From positions 29,937,321 through 30,001,320 of the forward strand of contig NC_133115.1 of assembly GCF_022965805.1 (NCBI RefSeq): a stretch of 64,000 bases of DNA, given 5' to 3'. Within the stretch, counting starts at the first letter, position 1; each line of letters starts with the position of its first letter. The notes beneath the pieces were generated by a model. That model was not told the DNA's origin and ran no database searches. It saw only the letters and a program-made list of their open reading frames with translations. This document shows, piece after piece, positions 45,438 through 56,076 of this stretch. Made by a program: the position numbers and the translations under genes. The stretch is from Primulina eburnea. Its lineage: Eukaryota; Streptophyta; Magnoliopsida; Lamiales; Gesneriaceae.

Positions 45438-46439
45438 TGTTAGACATGAATTTTATTGTGGCGATGATAACTAAAACCAGTAGACCAGCAGACCAGAACA
45501 AACTTATCAGTAGCTGCTGTTCTAGTAAAACTAAACCAGTAGAAAAGGGATAACAATACAAAACCAGTAGAGAACGTTTTCTAACATTGCTATCTTAATT
45601 GTTACCGTTAAAGAGTTCCTAGTACTAGTATTAATTGCAGCATTAAATACTATACGGAGTTATTTAATGCATATTACCCAATTAAGTATAAAACAAGACT
45701 GATTGTTTTATAGCTTTTCTGCAGGAACTTGTTTCGGTAATAAAGCTGATTGTATCAGTTATCTGAAGACTTCTCTGATTGTGAACGTTGAACTCAGTCG
45801 ATTATATATACTTGGATTAAATCCTTGTTCGACACGACACTTCGCATAATATCATTTTCAAGGAACAAAGCTACTCTCTTATCAGACGAATATCAGAATT
45901 CCTTGAGCATTTTAAAAGTTCAACACAAATAAAAGTAGCACACGCTTCATAGCTTATATCTGATCTTTTGTAGATCATCTTGTGCTACTAATTCTTACAC
46001 TCTTCACGATCTTTACTCCACTTATACTTTATCAGAAGAGTCTGTAATCTGAAAATAGTCTTTTCAGAACTTTGTGCTTCGCATTTTTGTGAGTTGAGAA
46101 ACTAAGAGTTTCAGTAGGCTGAGGTGTAAGTCCTTCTGAAGTGGGTGTGTACAAGTGTTGTACTATAATATCCAAAGTCTTTTAGTTATACCTTCTGGAA
46201 ACAAAAGAAGGGGAGACGTAGAAGAGTTTATCTTCGAACTTCCATAAACAACTGCTGCCTACTGTTTTATTGTTTTTCAACTACTTCATCAGATTGTTTC
46301 CGCACGTTTTATTGTAATCAGGTGAAAGTATTCGCACAAGATCAACTACTATCCTTAAACAGGATTTTAGTACCTCATCAGAACGAAAAACGAGTAGAGT
46401 TTATTCACCCCCCTCTAAACTCAACTTCGATCCTCAACA
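45438..46439 (+). repeat. Second Copia LTR (1,002 bp)
   Basis: Full length, TGTTAGACATG to CTCAACA, and similar to 56077-57084 but with more differences from it than the 28031 fragment has. It directly follows TRIM sequence and is directly followed by the TRIM interior, not by Copia leader. Confidence 0.9.
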
Positions 46440-46650
46440 ATTGGTATCAGAGCCAAGGTCATGGGTTCGATTCCCATTGATTGCAAGGAGTGCAATTATT
46501 GGGAGGGAGATCGTTGGGTGCAATAATTGTCCTTGCTTGGTAGAGCGATCGAACCATGGTGCTTGTGTTGTTGTGCGGTTTAAAAGATTTGAGTTGCACC
46601 ATTACCACTAGTTATAGCTATTGGTAAAACGGTAAGCACTCGGTCCTACA
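46440..46650 (+). mobile_element. TRIM interior plus one TRIM LTR between the Copia LTR and Copia leader
   Basis: 46440-46511 matches the TRIM interior and 46512-46650 matches a TRIM LTR (first base C in place of T). Both joins lie at the shared ATTGGTATCAGAGC: Copia LTR into TRIM interior at 46440 and TRIM LTR into Copia leader at 46651. Confidence 0.85.
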
Positions 46651-46696
46651 ATTGGTATCAGAGCAAGTTATTCTTGTTTGTGAAAAACTGCAACAA

Positions 46697-48712
46697 ATGG
46701 CACACTTCAGCAAGATCCCTATGTTCTCTAAGGAAGATTTTGACGACTGGAAGATAAGAATGCAAGCTCATCTTGCAGCACAAGATGATGACATGTGGTA
46801 TGTCATCACAGATGGTCCACTGAAAATCTTAAAGCCTAACATAGCTGTTGCTGTTACTGACGGTGCACCACAGATGGTCGAAAAATCAAGAAGGGAATGG
46901 ACTAGTGAAGATAAGAAAAAGGCCAATCTTGATAATGTGGCGAAGGATATATTGTATAAAACTCTCGACAATAACACCTTCAGCAAGATTAAAATGTGTT
47001 CTACTGCAAAGGATATTTGGGAAAAGCTCATCCAGATATGTGAAGGAAATGAGCAAACGAAAGAAAATAAACTGTCTGTAGCAATGCAGAAGTTTGAAAA
47101 TCTGAAAATGAGAGCAGGTGAAACTCTAAATGAGTTTGATGAAAGATTCAGTAGTTTGGTCAATGAGCTAGCTGCTCTGGGTAAAGAGCATAGCAACAGA
47201 GAAATAGCCCTCAAGGTGATGAGAGCCTTACCCAGAGAATGGGATGTTAAAACAATGGCTATGAGAGTATCCAAAGACTTGAACAAGTTGGAACTGCACG
47301 ACTTATTTGCATATCTGAAGGCCTACGAGTTCGAATTGGAAGTGAGAAGTGGAGAAGAGCCTTCAAGCCTACCCACCAAGGCTCTTGATGCTCCTGCTAC
47401 TGCTTTTACTGCTACTGCCTCTACCTCTTCTACTGCTGCTGCAGTTGTACCTCAGGCATTACCTGTTGTGATCATTGACAATACAATGGAGAAGACTGCT
47501 GAACAAATCAGTAGTGATGCTATGTCCTTATTTGTAAAGAAATTCTCCAGGTTCATGAAGAAGAACCATCGAACCTATCAGGGTCCCAATCGCAATTTCA
47601 AGAAAGATTCACCATCTGGTGATATGGGATGCTTCAACTGTGGAAAGATAGGTCACTTCATTGCTGATTGTCCTAAACCAAAGAAGGATGACCAAAAGAG
47701 AAAGGATCACAAGAGGAATGACAAAAAGTCCAGAAGAGATCGAAAAGCGATGATTGCCGAAGAAAGCAAATCTAAGTGGGCGGACTCTAGTTCTGAGTCA
47801 TCTGACTCAGAAAGTCATTCCAGTGACAGTGATGCAGAAGAAGTCAAATGTCTAATGGCAGACAATGACTCAACCTCGACATCTGGAGAGGTATTTGATT
47901 TTGACTCTAATGAATTTACACGAAATGACTTGATTGATGCACTGCATGAAATGGTAAAAAAGTATTCCAGACTTTCTCAATCGTTTGAAGAAGTTAAGAT
48001 TGAAAATCAGAACTTAAAGAATCAGAACAGTAAGTTAACTTGCTTGCAAGTAGACAGCTGCAATGATTTACAAGTTAAGATGAGTAAATTAATAATTGAG
48101 AATGAAAGAGCCAAAGCAGATTACCAGAAGGTGCTTTCTGAAAACCAGAAGTTGTCGCTACTGGTAAATGCTTGGAACAAGTCTTCTGTTTCATTGGAAA
48201 AGATGCAAGAATTACAAAAACAGTCAGGAGATAGGAGTGATCTCGGTTTTTGTAATAATGAAGGCACTTCTGAAACGAATACTAAGCCAACACTGGATAT
48301 GTGCAAAGGGAAATACATTCGCTTTGTGAAATCCAGTGTCGTACAGGAACCAGAAGTACCTACTGCTTCAGTTGAAAGGAATGTAAATCTGACGAACAAA
48401 AGAATGCACTATGGTCTGGGTTACGTTAAACCTAAGGAAAAAGTTGACCAGAGTTCTAGATTCAGAAAGGAATTCAACTCTGGAAGACAACATCCTATGA
48501 AGGTTAAAAACTACCAGTACTACAACTCTAAACCTGTTCAGAAGAGATACAGACTGGAAAACAGAAGGGAAGAACAACATTTTGGTATGCATACTGTTAG
48601 AAATAACAGACCTTCTGTTGCACACACATCTTTGGATACCCGAAGTACAAAGTCACCAAGAATTGTACAAATGTGGGTTCCCAAAGGACTGATAAGGCTT
48701 GGACCCAAATAG
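46697..48712 (+). CDS. Copia Gag (SIRE-like), copy B
   Basis: The ATG at 46697 follows the PBS (46651-46664) after a leader of about 30 bases; the frame is open to TAG at 48710-48712, 671 residues. The N-terminal part has FDDWKIRMQAHL, the UBN2-type gag core spans about 95-225 (KDIWEKLIQICEGNEQ, ALPREWD), and a CCHC knuckle CFNCGKIGHFIADCPKP lies near 315-330. A charged, serine-rich acidic segment and a coiled-coil-like stretch follow. The end (QMWVPKGLIRLGPK) is the usual approach to the protease. Protease begins in another frame at 48736, so a TAG and a frame change separate gag from pol in this copy. Confidence 0.85.
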   Translation: MAHFSKIPMFSKEDFDDWKIRMQAHLAAQDDDMWYVITDGPLKILKPNIAVAVTDGAPQMVEKSRREWTSEDKKKANLDNVAKDILYKTLDNNTFSKIKMCSTAKDIWEKLIQICEGNEQTKENKLSVAMQKFENLKMRAGETLNEFDERFSSLVNELAALGKEHSNREIALKVMRALPREWDVKTMAMRVSKDLNKLELHDLFAYLKAYEFELEVRSGEEPSSLPTKALDAPATAFTATASTSSTAAAVVPQALPVVIIDNTMEKTAEQISSDAMSLFVKKFSRFMKKNHRTYQGPNRNFKKDSPSGDMGCFNCGKIGHFIADCPKPKKDDQKRKDHKRNDKKSRRDRKAMIAEESKSKWADSSSESSDSESHSSDSDAEEVKCLMADNDSTSTSGEVFDFDSNEFTRNDLIDALHEMVKKYSRLSQSFEEVKIENQNLKNQNSKLTCLQVDSCNDLQVKMSKLIIENERAKADYQKVLSENQKLSLLVNAWNKSSVSLEKMQELQKQSGDRSDLGFCNNEGTSETNTKPTLDMCKGKYIRFVKSSVVQEPEVPTASVERNVNLTNKRMHYGLGYVKPKEKVDQSSRFRKEFNSGRQHPMKVKNYQYYNSKPVQKRYRLENRREEQHFGMHTVRNNRPSVAHTSLDTRSTKSPRIVQMWVPKGLIRLGPK

Positions 48713-48735
48713 ATTTGGGTACCAGTTACTAAAAT

Positions 48736-51700
48736 TTGTGTTTGCAGGAACAGCAGAAGGAAGCAGAAATCAGTAACTCTACATGGTATCTGGACAGTGG
48801 ATGTTCCAAACACATGACTGGACAAAGGAACCTACTTTCCGAGATAGTGAGCTGTACTGGACCAAAGATAACTTTTGGAGACAACTCAAAAGGTAAAACC
48901 ATGGGTAATGGTAAGATTATCCATGGTAATATAACTATTAATGATGTGTTATTAGTTGACAATCTTTGTTACAATCTTATCAGCATTAGTCAACTATGTG
49001 ATAATGGGTATTCTGTGGCTTTTCAAAAGCATTCATGTATAGTTACAGATTCTGCTGAAACTACTGTGTTAACAGGAAAGAGAGAAGGCAATACTTACAG
49101 AGTCTCTTGGAACTCAAATCATGTCAATACTCCTACATGCTTAGTTGCTTCTTTTAGCAATAAACACTGGCTATGGCACAAGAAACTGAATCATCTGAAT
49201 TTCAAGTCAATCAATTATCTCAAGAAGCAGAATATAGTTGATGGATTACTTGACATTAATTTCGTTAAAAATCATGTTTGTTCTGCTTGTCAGCTTGGGA
49301 AACAGATAAGATCCAGTTTCAAGACCAAAGATAGCAAATCAACTTCAAGATGTCTGGAACTACTGCATATGGATCTATTTGGTCCTATCCCCATCATGAG
49401 CTTAGGGGGAATGAAATATACTCTTGTTGTTATTGATGATTTTTCTAGATTCACTTGGGTAATCTTTCTCGCAGGAAAAGATCAAACCAGTAGTCTCTTG
49501 ATCAAGCTTCTGAAAAGGATTCAAAATGAAAAATCTACTACCATCATTAAAATCAGAAGTGATCGGGGCACTGAATTCACTAACAAGTATCTTGAGTTAT
49601 ATTTGAATGAGCAGGGGATTCATCATGAATATTCAGCTGCCAGAACTCCTCAACAAAACGGAGTAGCTGAGAGAAGAAATAGAACTCTAAAAGAAGCAGC
49701 TAGAACAATGCTAGCAGATGCATACATTTCTCAGCGCTTCTGGGCTGAAGCTATCAATACTGCTTGTTACACACAAAACAGATCTATGGTCAACAAAAGA
49801 CACAACCAGACTCCGTATGAAATATGGAAAGGGAAGAAGCCCAATGTATCTTATTTTCATGTGTTTGGTTGCAAATGTTTTGTACTAAATAATGACAAAA
49901 ATCATTTGACGACATTTGACTAAAAATCAGATGCTGGAATATTTCTTGGTTACTCTGCTGTAAGCAGAGCTTTTAGAATCTTCAACAATAGAACTCTTAA
50001 TCTTGAAGAATCGATTCATGTTGTCTTCGATGAAGACAGCAGTGCTGAAATTTCTAACATATCTGATTTAAGTAACAGGTTAGACAGGATTCACTTGGAA
50101 ATTGAAAGTGAAGATGATGTAGAAGCAAATACCAAAGATCTTCAAAATCCAGAACCAGACATTCCAATAGTGGAACCAGAAGTACAGACTTTGGATCTAC
50201 CAATACCAGCAGAAGATATTCAAGAACCTACTACTGGTTCTGTAGAAGACAATCTTAACATATCAAATCAGGAAGATATCCATCCAAATCCGTTTATCTG
50301 GAGAAAATCTCATCCTCCATCATTGGTTATTGGTAATCCAGCAGCGCCGTTGAGAACCAGAAGGCAAATGCTTAATGAATACATGCATGCTGCTTTTATA
50401 TCTCTGGATGAACCAAAGAAGATTGAAGAAGCTCTTCTGGATCCTAGTTAGATTGAAGCCATGCAAGAAGAGCTGGATCAATTCAAACGTAATGAAGTTT
50501 GGTTTCTAGTACATAGACCATCTCATCAAGCTGTCGTTGGAACTCGGTGGGTATTCAGAAACAAACTCAATGAAGAAGGCACAGTGGTGAGAAATAAAGC
50601 TAGATTGGTAGCTCAAGGCTTCAGACAAGAAGAATGCATAGACTTTGATGAGACTTATGCACCAGTAGCAAGGCTCGAAGCAATCAGAATATTCTTAGCC
50701 TTTGCTGCTTTCAAGAATTTCAAAGTATATCAAATGGATGTGAAAAGTGCTTTTCTAAATGGTCTTTTACAAGAAGAAGTATACGTCGAACAACCTCCAG
50801 GTTTTATCGATCATTTCTCTCCGCATCATGTATTTAAATTACATAAAGCATTATATGGTCTAAAACAGGCACCTAGAGCTTGGTATGACACTCTATCACA
50901 ATTTCTCATTGATCATGATTTTACCATCTGAGCAGTTGATAAAACTTTATTTACTTTAGTCAAAAATAAGCACATTCTTTTAGTACAAATCTATGTTGAT
51001 GATATTATTTTTGGGTCAACTAACCCCAAATTATGTGCAAAGTTTGGAAAATTTATGCAGGATAAATTTGAAATGAGTATGATGGGAGAATTAACATTCT
51101 TCCTAGGATTACAGATTAAGCAATCAGAGACTGAAATCTTTATAAATCAAGCCAAGTACACCAAGGAGCTTCTGAAAAAGTTTGGAATGGAAGCATGCTC
51201 TGCTGCTTCTACTCCAATGAGCTCATCTATTAAGCTTGATAAAGATGAAAGTGGTATTCCTGTAGAGGTAACTCAGTATCGAGGTCTTATTGGTTCTTTA
51301 TTATATTTAACTGCCAGTAGACCAGATATCATGTTTGCTGTTTGCATTTGTGCTCGATTTCAATCTAACCCCAAACAATCTCATTATATTGCTGCTAAAC
51401 GTATTTTGAAGTACTTGAAAGGAACTCAAAACGTCGGCTTATGGTATCCCAATGATTCATCGTTAAATCTTATTGGATATTCAGATGCTGATTATGCAGG
51501 TTGCAAACTAGACCGAAAAAGCACAAGTGGTTTTTGTCAATTTCTTGGTGATACGCTGATATCCTGGTTTAGCAAGAAACAGACTTCCATAGCCACATCT
51601 ACTGCAGAAGCAGAATATCTGGCTGATGGAAGCTGCTGCTCTCAGATACTGTGGATTCAAAAACAGTTAAGAGACTATGGGATTCAAGCCTCGGAATCAC

Positions 51701-51936
51701 CTATATTCTGTGACAATACCAGTGCAATTGCAATCACACAAAATCCAGTACTTCATTCCAGAACGAAGCACATAGACATCAGACATCACTTTATTAGAGA
51801 TCATGTGCAGAAGAAGAACATTCGTCTGGAATATGTTTCTACTGATCAACAAACAGCAGATATCTTCACGAAACTCTTACCAGAAAATAAGTTTTCTTAC
51901 TTTCGTAATTCTCTTGGTTTAATAGATTTAACTTGA
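48736..51936 (+). pseudogene. Copia Pol (protease, integrase, reverse transcriptase, RNase H), copy B, three in-frame stops
   Basis: One frame runs throughout with stops TAA at 49921, TAG at 50449 and TGA at 50929; there is no internal frameshift. Order: protease DSGCSKHMTG (near 48796), GAG-pre-integrase block (near 49168-49310), integrase core (MDLFGP, SDRGTEF, GVAERRNR; 49370-49690), reverse transcriptase ([36 protein letters not shown], and catalytic YVDDIIFGS near 50992), and RNase H (GYSDADYAG, STAEAEY, CDNTSAI; 51475-51760), ending NSLGLIDLT. At 49921 copy A keeps an open codon, so that stop arose in this copy. Domain order Int-RT marks Copia; likeness to SIRE/Maximus is by sequence feel and the extra 3' region. 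Confidence 0.9.
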
Positions 51937-52186
51937 CTAATTTCTGATATCTTAGTCAAACTTCTATTATTACTTGTTTGTTATCGCATTGAACTAACAG
52001 TAAGATATTTGTAGAAAAGCAGAAGAGAAAAGTCAGATAAGCAAAACTGGAATTTTATTAGAAACCATTTCAGTACATTACACGATGCAAAAGTAAAAAC
52101 AGTAGATCTTCTTTGCTATTTAACCAGTAGCGTTACATGTAGCGTTTGTCTTCTAGGAGCTCTCTGATATTTGCTTGCAAAGTACT
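51937..52186. other. Spacer after pol with a minus-strand poly(A) signal
   Basis: Non-coding on the plus strand. On minus, AATAAA at 52054-52059 lies about 220 bp beyond the antisense ORF, a plausible 3' end for it. Confidence 0.45.
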
Positions 52187-52281
52187 TCAACAGGAAAAAG
52201 ATGGTCTTCTTCGAAGAGAAAGGCCTAGAAAGAATCTAGCAAGCTTAGGTCTTGCCAGCACTATTGTAATTTTTAGATGCC

Positions 52282-52539
52282 TTACAGGGCATCAGAGAGG
52301 ATTTCAGCATCATCAATCCACCAGCACTCTCTTATTGCATTAGCATGCTTCTGGAAGAAATCGATGCTACATTTCAAACTCAATCGCAGCAAAAGATCTG
52401 CTTGACTGTGGAAACTACAACTCAAGGAGTGTATTTCAAGGATCATTACTAAATTTATGATACCTTCAAACTTCTCTCTGGACAATTTTGCTTCATCTCC
52501 TGAATCTAACTCTAACTCTCCTTTTACTTGACTTTTCAT
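52282..52539 (-). CDS. Antisense small ORF inside the Copia element
   Basis: An 85-codon frame on minus begins MKSQVKGELELDSGDEAKL and includes a helix-rich middle (GIINLVMILEIHS), paired tryptophans (CWWIDDAEIL) and ends ILSDAL. I do not recognise the family. A good TATA box (TATAAATA, 52573-52580) sits 34 nt upstream of the ATG, and AATAAA follows at 52054. The stop overlaps CTGTAAGG, which could be a splice donor; alternatively, the sequence continues in another frame for 32 codons to about 52187 (RHLKITIV...RRRPSFSC), as if one base were lost. Thus the original product may have been about 117 residues. Composition is balanced, unlike the random shadows nearby. Antisense ORFs between pol and the 3' LTR are known in some plant LTR elements. 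Confidence 0.5.
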   Translation of the reverse strand: MKSQVKGELELDSGDEAKLSREKFEGIINLVMILEIHSLSCSFHSQADLLLRLSLKCSIDFFQKHANAIRECWWIDDAEILSDAL

Positions 52540-52572
52540 TGTTTTTGTTTAACCTCGTTCAAGCCTTGCAGG

Positions 52573-52580
52573 TATTTATA
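52573..52580 (-). promoter_or_regulatory. TATA box for the antisense ORF
   Basis: On minus CTATAAATACC, matching the plant TATA consensus, just upstream of the antisense ATG at 52539. Confidence 0.55.
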
Positions 52581-53140
52581 GAGGGAACAAAGACTCTTGT
52601 GAATCGCAAGATTGCGACTGTTCAGTTTCAACGGCTCAGATTGAGAGATGGCCAAGAGTCACTTGTCGCAATTATGACCACTTATTAATTGCATTTACCG
52701 AGGGGGAACAGTATCTTAGTCAGACTAAGAGTTTGACACTTTTTCATAAAACAGATAGGATGTTTGTCTTTTCGATAAAACTACAAGTCTGCTGGTTTTG
52801 ACAAAGTGCTCGCATATTTCAGCACTCTGAAACTTCCAGCAGACGTTATCATAAAATGACAAATCTTTTTCTGATTTCTTTTAGTAACCGTCTGGACAGC
52901 CCGCTCTTTTTCAAAATTTTCAAAATCATTCGTCTCTCTGACAGTTTCTGCAAAACTTTTCAAACACTCAACCAAGAACATACTGACACGTGTCTTTATG
53001 TTTATTTGACGGCTGTATATCTATTTCATATTTCACATTTTCACCTTTACTGTTTCATAACTATCGCTATTCAGCTACTGCTTTCTCTATATCATCAACT
53101 AACTACTGCAAAATTTTTCTGATCTCATCTGCATACAGAA
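52581..53140. promoter_or_regulatory. Possible divergent promoter between antisense ORF and accessory ORF
   Basis: A 560-bp non-coding stretch separates two frames that point away from each other. It has the antisense TATA on its left, a perfect GACACGTGTC palindrome containing a G-box (52985-52994), and CTCTATATC at about 53085-53093, some 50 nt before the accessory ATG at 53141. Promoter function is inferred. Confidence 0.4.
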
Positions 53141-55966
53141 ATGGCTAGAGCATACACTCTTAACGCTTATCAAGTTAACTTTGCTTCGGTTCTCACCATC
53201 AAGGATGAGAATCTCTTGAAAATGTTTCAGGATATTGAGAAATCAGGACTCCGGAAATTCCTGGAAGCACCAGCAGTTATCTACAAAAATGCTCTCCTGG
53301 AATTTTACGCCAAAGCAACAGTGCATGAAGGAAGGATTGTTTATACTCAAGGGGATGCTTCTATCTCCATCGATGCCGCTCACCTAGGAGCAACCTTCCT
53401 CCTTCCACTTTCGGGTACGTCTGAACTTTCTGATATTTCCAAGACAGATATGTCTGTTGCACTCAGCTCTTTCTCAGCATTTGGAGAAGAAGTGTCTACT
53501 TCCTGCCACAAGAAATTGCTCAAAATAGAGTATCAGATTCTGGCCGATATTGTGGCTAAAGCTATTTTGATCAAGGCTGGCACCTTCGACAAGTTGACGA
53601 AGGAGAAAGTTCAAGTAATGACTGTCATCACCAAGGGGATTAAGGTGGACTGAAGTCATTTTATTTTCAGAATTATGAAGGATATGGTTATTCGGAAAAG
53701 TTCTGGTTTCGCGGTTCAGATCAGTGTTTTGCTCAAGGATGCTGGTTTCGCATCTACAAGTGATCTCGATGCTACTTCCGTTACCATGATTGATGCAGCA
53801 AATGTATTGGCTCTAAGGCCTAAGCCAACAGTGGCTGAGTTTGTTGCGATGAAGAAGGAAATTGGGGAAACTGCTTTTGAGGCTCCCAAACCTCAAAAGA
53901 AAATTTCAAAGAAACGATTGATTATTTCGACGGACTCCGATAAAACAGCATCAGAAGAGTCTGCTGCTGCTGTTCGACCAGCAGTACCAACCCCAGCCAA
54001 GAAGAAACCGCGCACCATTCTTAAGATTAAAAAGACAGCAGCACTGTCTGAAATTGAGAAAGTACCTATTCGTCAGGTCTTTCCAGAAGCGGTTCCTTCT
54101 GCTCGATCAACTGCTTCTTCGACTGCACCCACTAATGCGTCTGTTTCAGCACCCTCTACTGCTACTGCTTTTAAGCCAACATCTGGAATCGTTATTCGGG
54201 AACCAGCAAGCGGGTCTTCTGCTTTCCGACCTATTGCGCCTATTCCATCTTCTGACAAAGGCAAAGGGAAAATGATGGAAGAACCACCTGTTTTTAGTCA
54301 CAAAACCACTGTCACCACCGGAGTTGATCTTCATCTAGCAGAGATTGAAACCTCTGCAAACGATGACATGAATTTCTTTGATGAATGACATACTGTCCGT
54401 TTGTTTCATTCCTTTGCTTATTTCAAAACAAAAAGGGCTTATGGCAAAATGATGAATGCGGAAAAGAGAATTTTTCAGCTGGCAAAAACAGAGAATGTCA
54501 TCGAGGCCTTGCGCAGAAGGAACTTCATCCTCGATCAGCTGAAATGTCAGAAATTAGAATCAGTTCTGAAAGTTGTTCAATCGAATTTTGATCCTGCCGT
54601 TCCTACTGCTGTTCAGGATCAAAATGTTATTTTGATTCTATCTGACAGGTTAAAGCAGATGAGTGAGCAACTTCTTGCTCAAGAACAAGGCTTTGGAGAG
54701 CCTACTGTTTATCATGTTGGCCTTGTCCCGATCTTTCAACAGAATCAGACAGTTGAGGAAAGGACTACAGCCTCCCCAAAGGCTGCTGTTCTTAGTACTC
54801 CTGCATCTCCAACTAGGCCCATTCAGTCCTCATCTCTATTATCCATGCATGAACTGGCTTCAGTTGAGGAAGTTATTGAATCGATTGTCCCTACTGACTC
54901 CACCACTTTGGAAGCAGCACCGGCAATTTCATTGCCCCCTTCTGGTTCTCCTACCCCAGGGCAACAATTATCAGAACCAGATGCTACTTCTTTACTGCCG
55001 TATTTAGAGTTGTTTTCTGCTGCACATCGAGCAGAAATAAACGTTCTTCTGGAACAGCCTTCTGCACCTTCTATTGAAGCATCTTTAATCTCACAGACTG
55101 TTACTGTACCAATGGAAGAAGCTTTGGCCTCTGACTTGGCCATTCCTACTGAAGATATTACCCTTCCTCTAGTTGCTGTTGAGCCTAATGTTTCTGCAAT
55201 TCCAGCAGAAAGCACAGCAAACCCTGCTCCTTCTACTGCATTAATGGATGCTCCTCCTGTTTCTACTGCGTTGACTGTCTCCCTCCCTGTTTTGACTACG
55301 ACGAATTCTCGTCTTTCTGAGATCAAACAACGCATTCTTGAACGAACCCCTTCCCCGGAATCAGATGCATTCAACCTCGAACATCAGATTAAGTGTCTAC
55401 AAACCGACCTCAACAACATCTCTGAGTTAGTGAAAGGTATGTCTTGTGAAAACCTTGCGGAATTCAGTGGTGCTAAATCTTTCCGAGAGCGAATGGGGAA
55501 ATACATCTATCTCACTAAGGAGACCTCGGACAAGATGTATGCTTAAGCCTCCGTTTTCAGAACAGCTATATCAAGAACACACAATGCCATCATGCTTGCT
55601 CAAAATGATATACTCACTCGAATTACTGAGCATGATGATATCTTTCGATCACTGTCTACTTCTGTGGAACTTTTGGATGCCAAGATTGACTCTCAAAATC
55701 AATCTATCACTGCCTTAGATAATCGCATCTCTTCTCAGACCCCGTATCTGGAGATGCTAACCGATGGCATTCAAAATATTTCCGGCAGACTGAATGATCT
55801 CTTTACCCATGTGGTGGCCGCTGATGCCAAAAAGGGGGAAGATAGAGGAGATAGAGGAGATCAAGCAGGAGTTAGGCAAACAGAAGATGAGGCTGAACCT
55901 TCAATCAGAAGAGATCAAGAACCTCAAAATGAAGAAATCATTTACGGGGACATTGGAACTGATTGA
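53141..55966 (+). pseudogene. Accessory (env-position) ORF of the Copia element, three in-frame stops
   Basis: The frame is single and uninterrupted by indels from ATG 53141 to TGA 55964-55966 (941 codons). Stops are TGA 53651-53653, TGA 54386-54388 and TAA 55544-55546. The N-terminal part (about 1-210) looks folded: MARAYTLNAYQVNF, a FLEAPAVIY stretch and LADIVAKAILIKAGTFD. A long Pro/Ser/Thr/Ala-rich middle follows (about 230-720), and the last 130 residues are coiled-coil-like with heptads (NDILTRITEHDDIF, LDAKIDSQNQSI). I know of similar unnamed plant proteins but no function. It sits where SIRE elements keep an env-like gene. I see no convincing signal peptide or transmembrane segment, so env is not claimed. 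Confidence 0.7.
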
Positions 55967-56063
55967 TTTGTTTACTTTAATGCGTTATTAACATTATCCG
56001 TTTGTTTAAATGATTATCTGTCTTACTTAACAACTTTCTACTGTTTAGGTTTTGGCATCACCA

Positions 56064-56076
56064 CAAAGGGGGAAAT
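56064..56076 (+). other. Copia polypurine tract
   Basis: CAAAGGGGGAAAT abuts the 3' LTR. Confidence 0.85.

Noticed and set aside
54401..55546. A separate gene of 381 codons after the accessory frame
   Set aside because: It is in the same frame as 53141-54388 and 55592-55966 with only substitutions at the stops, so it is part of one broken ORF.
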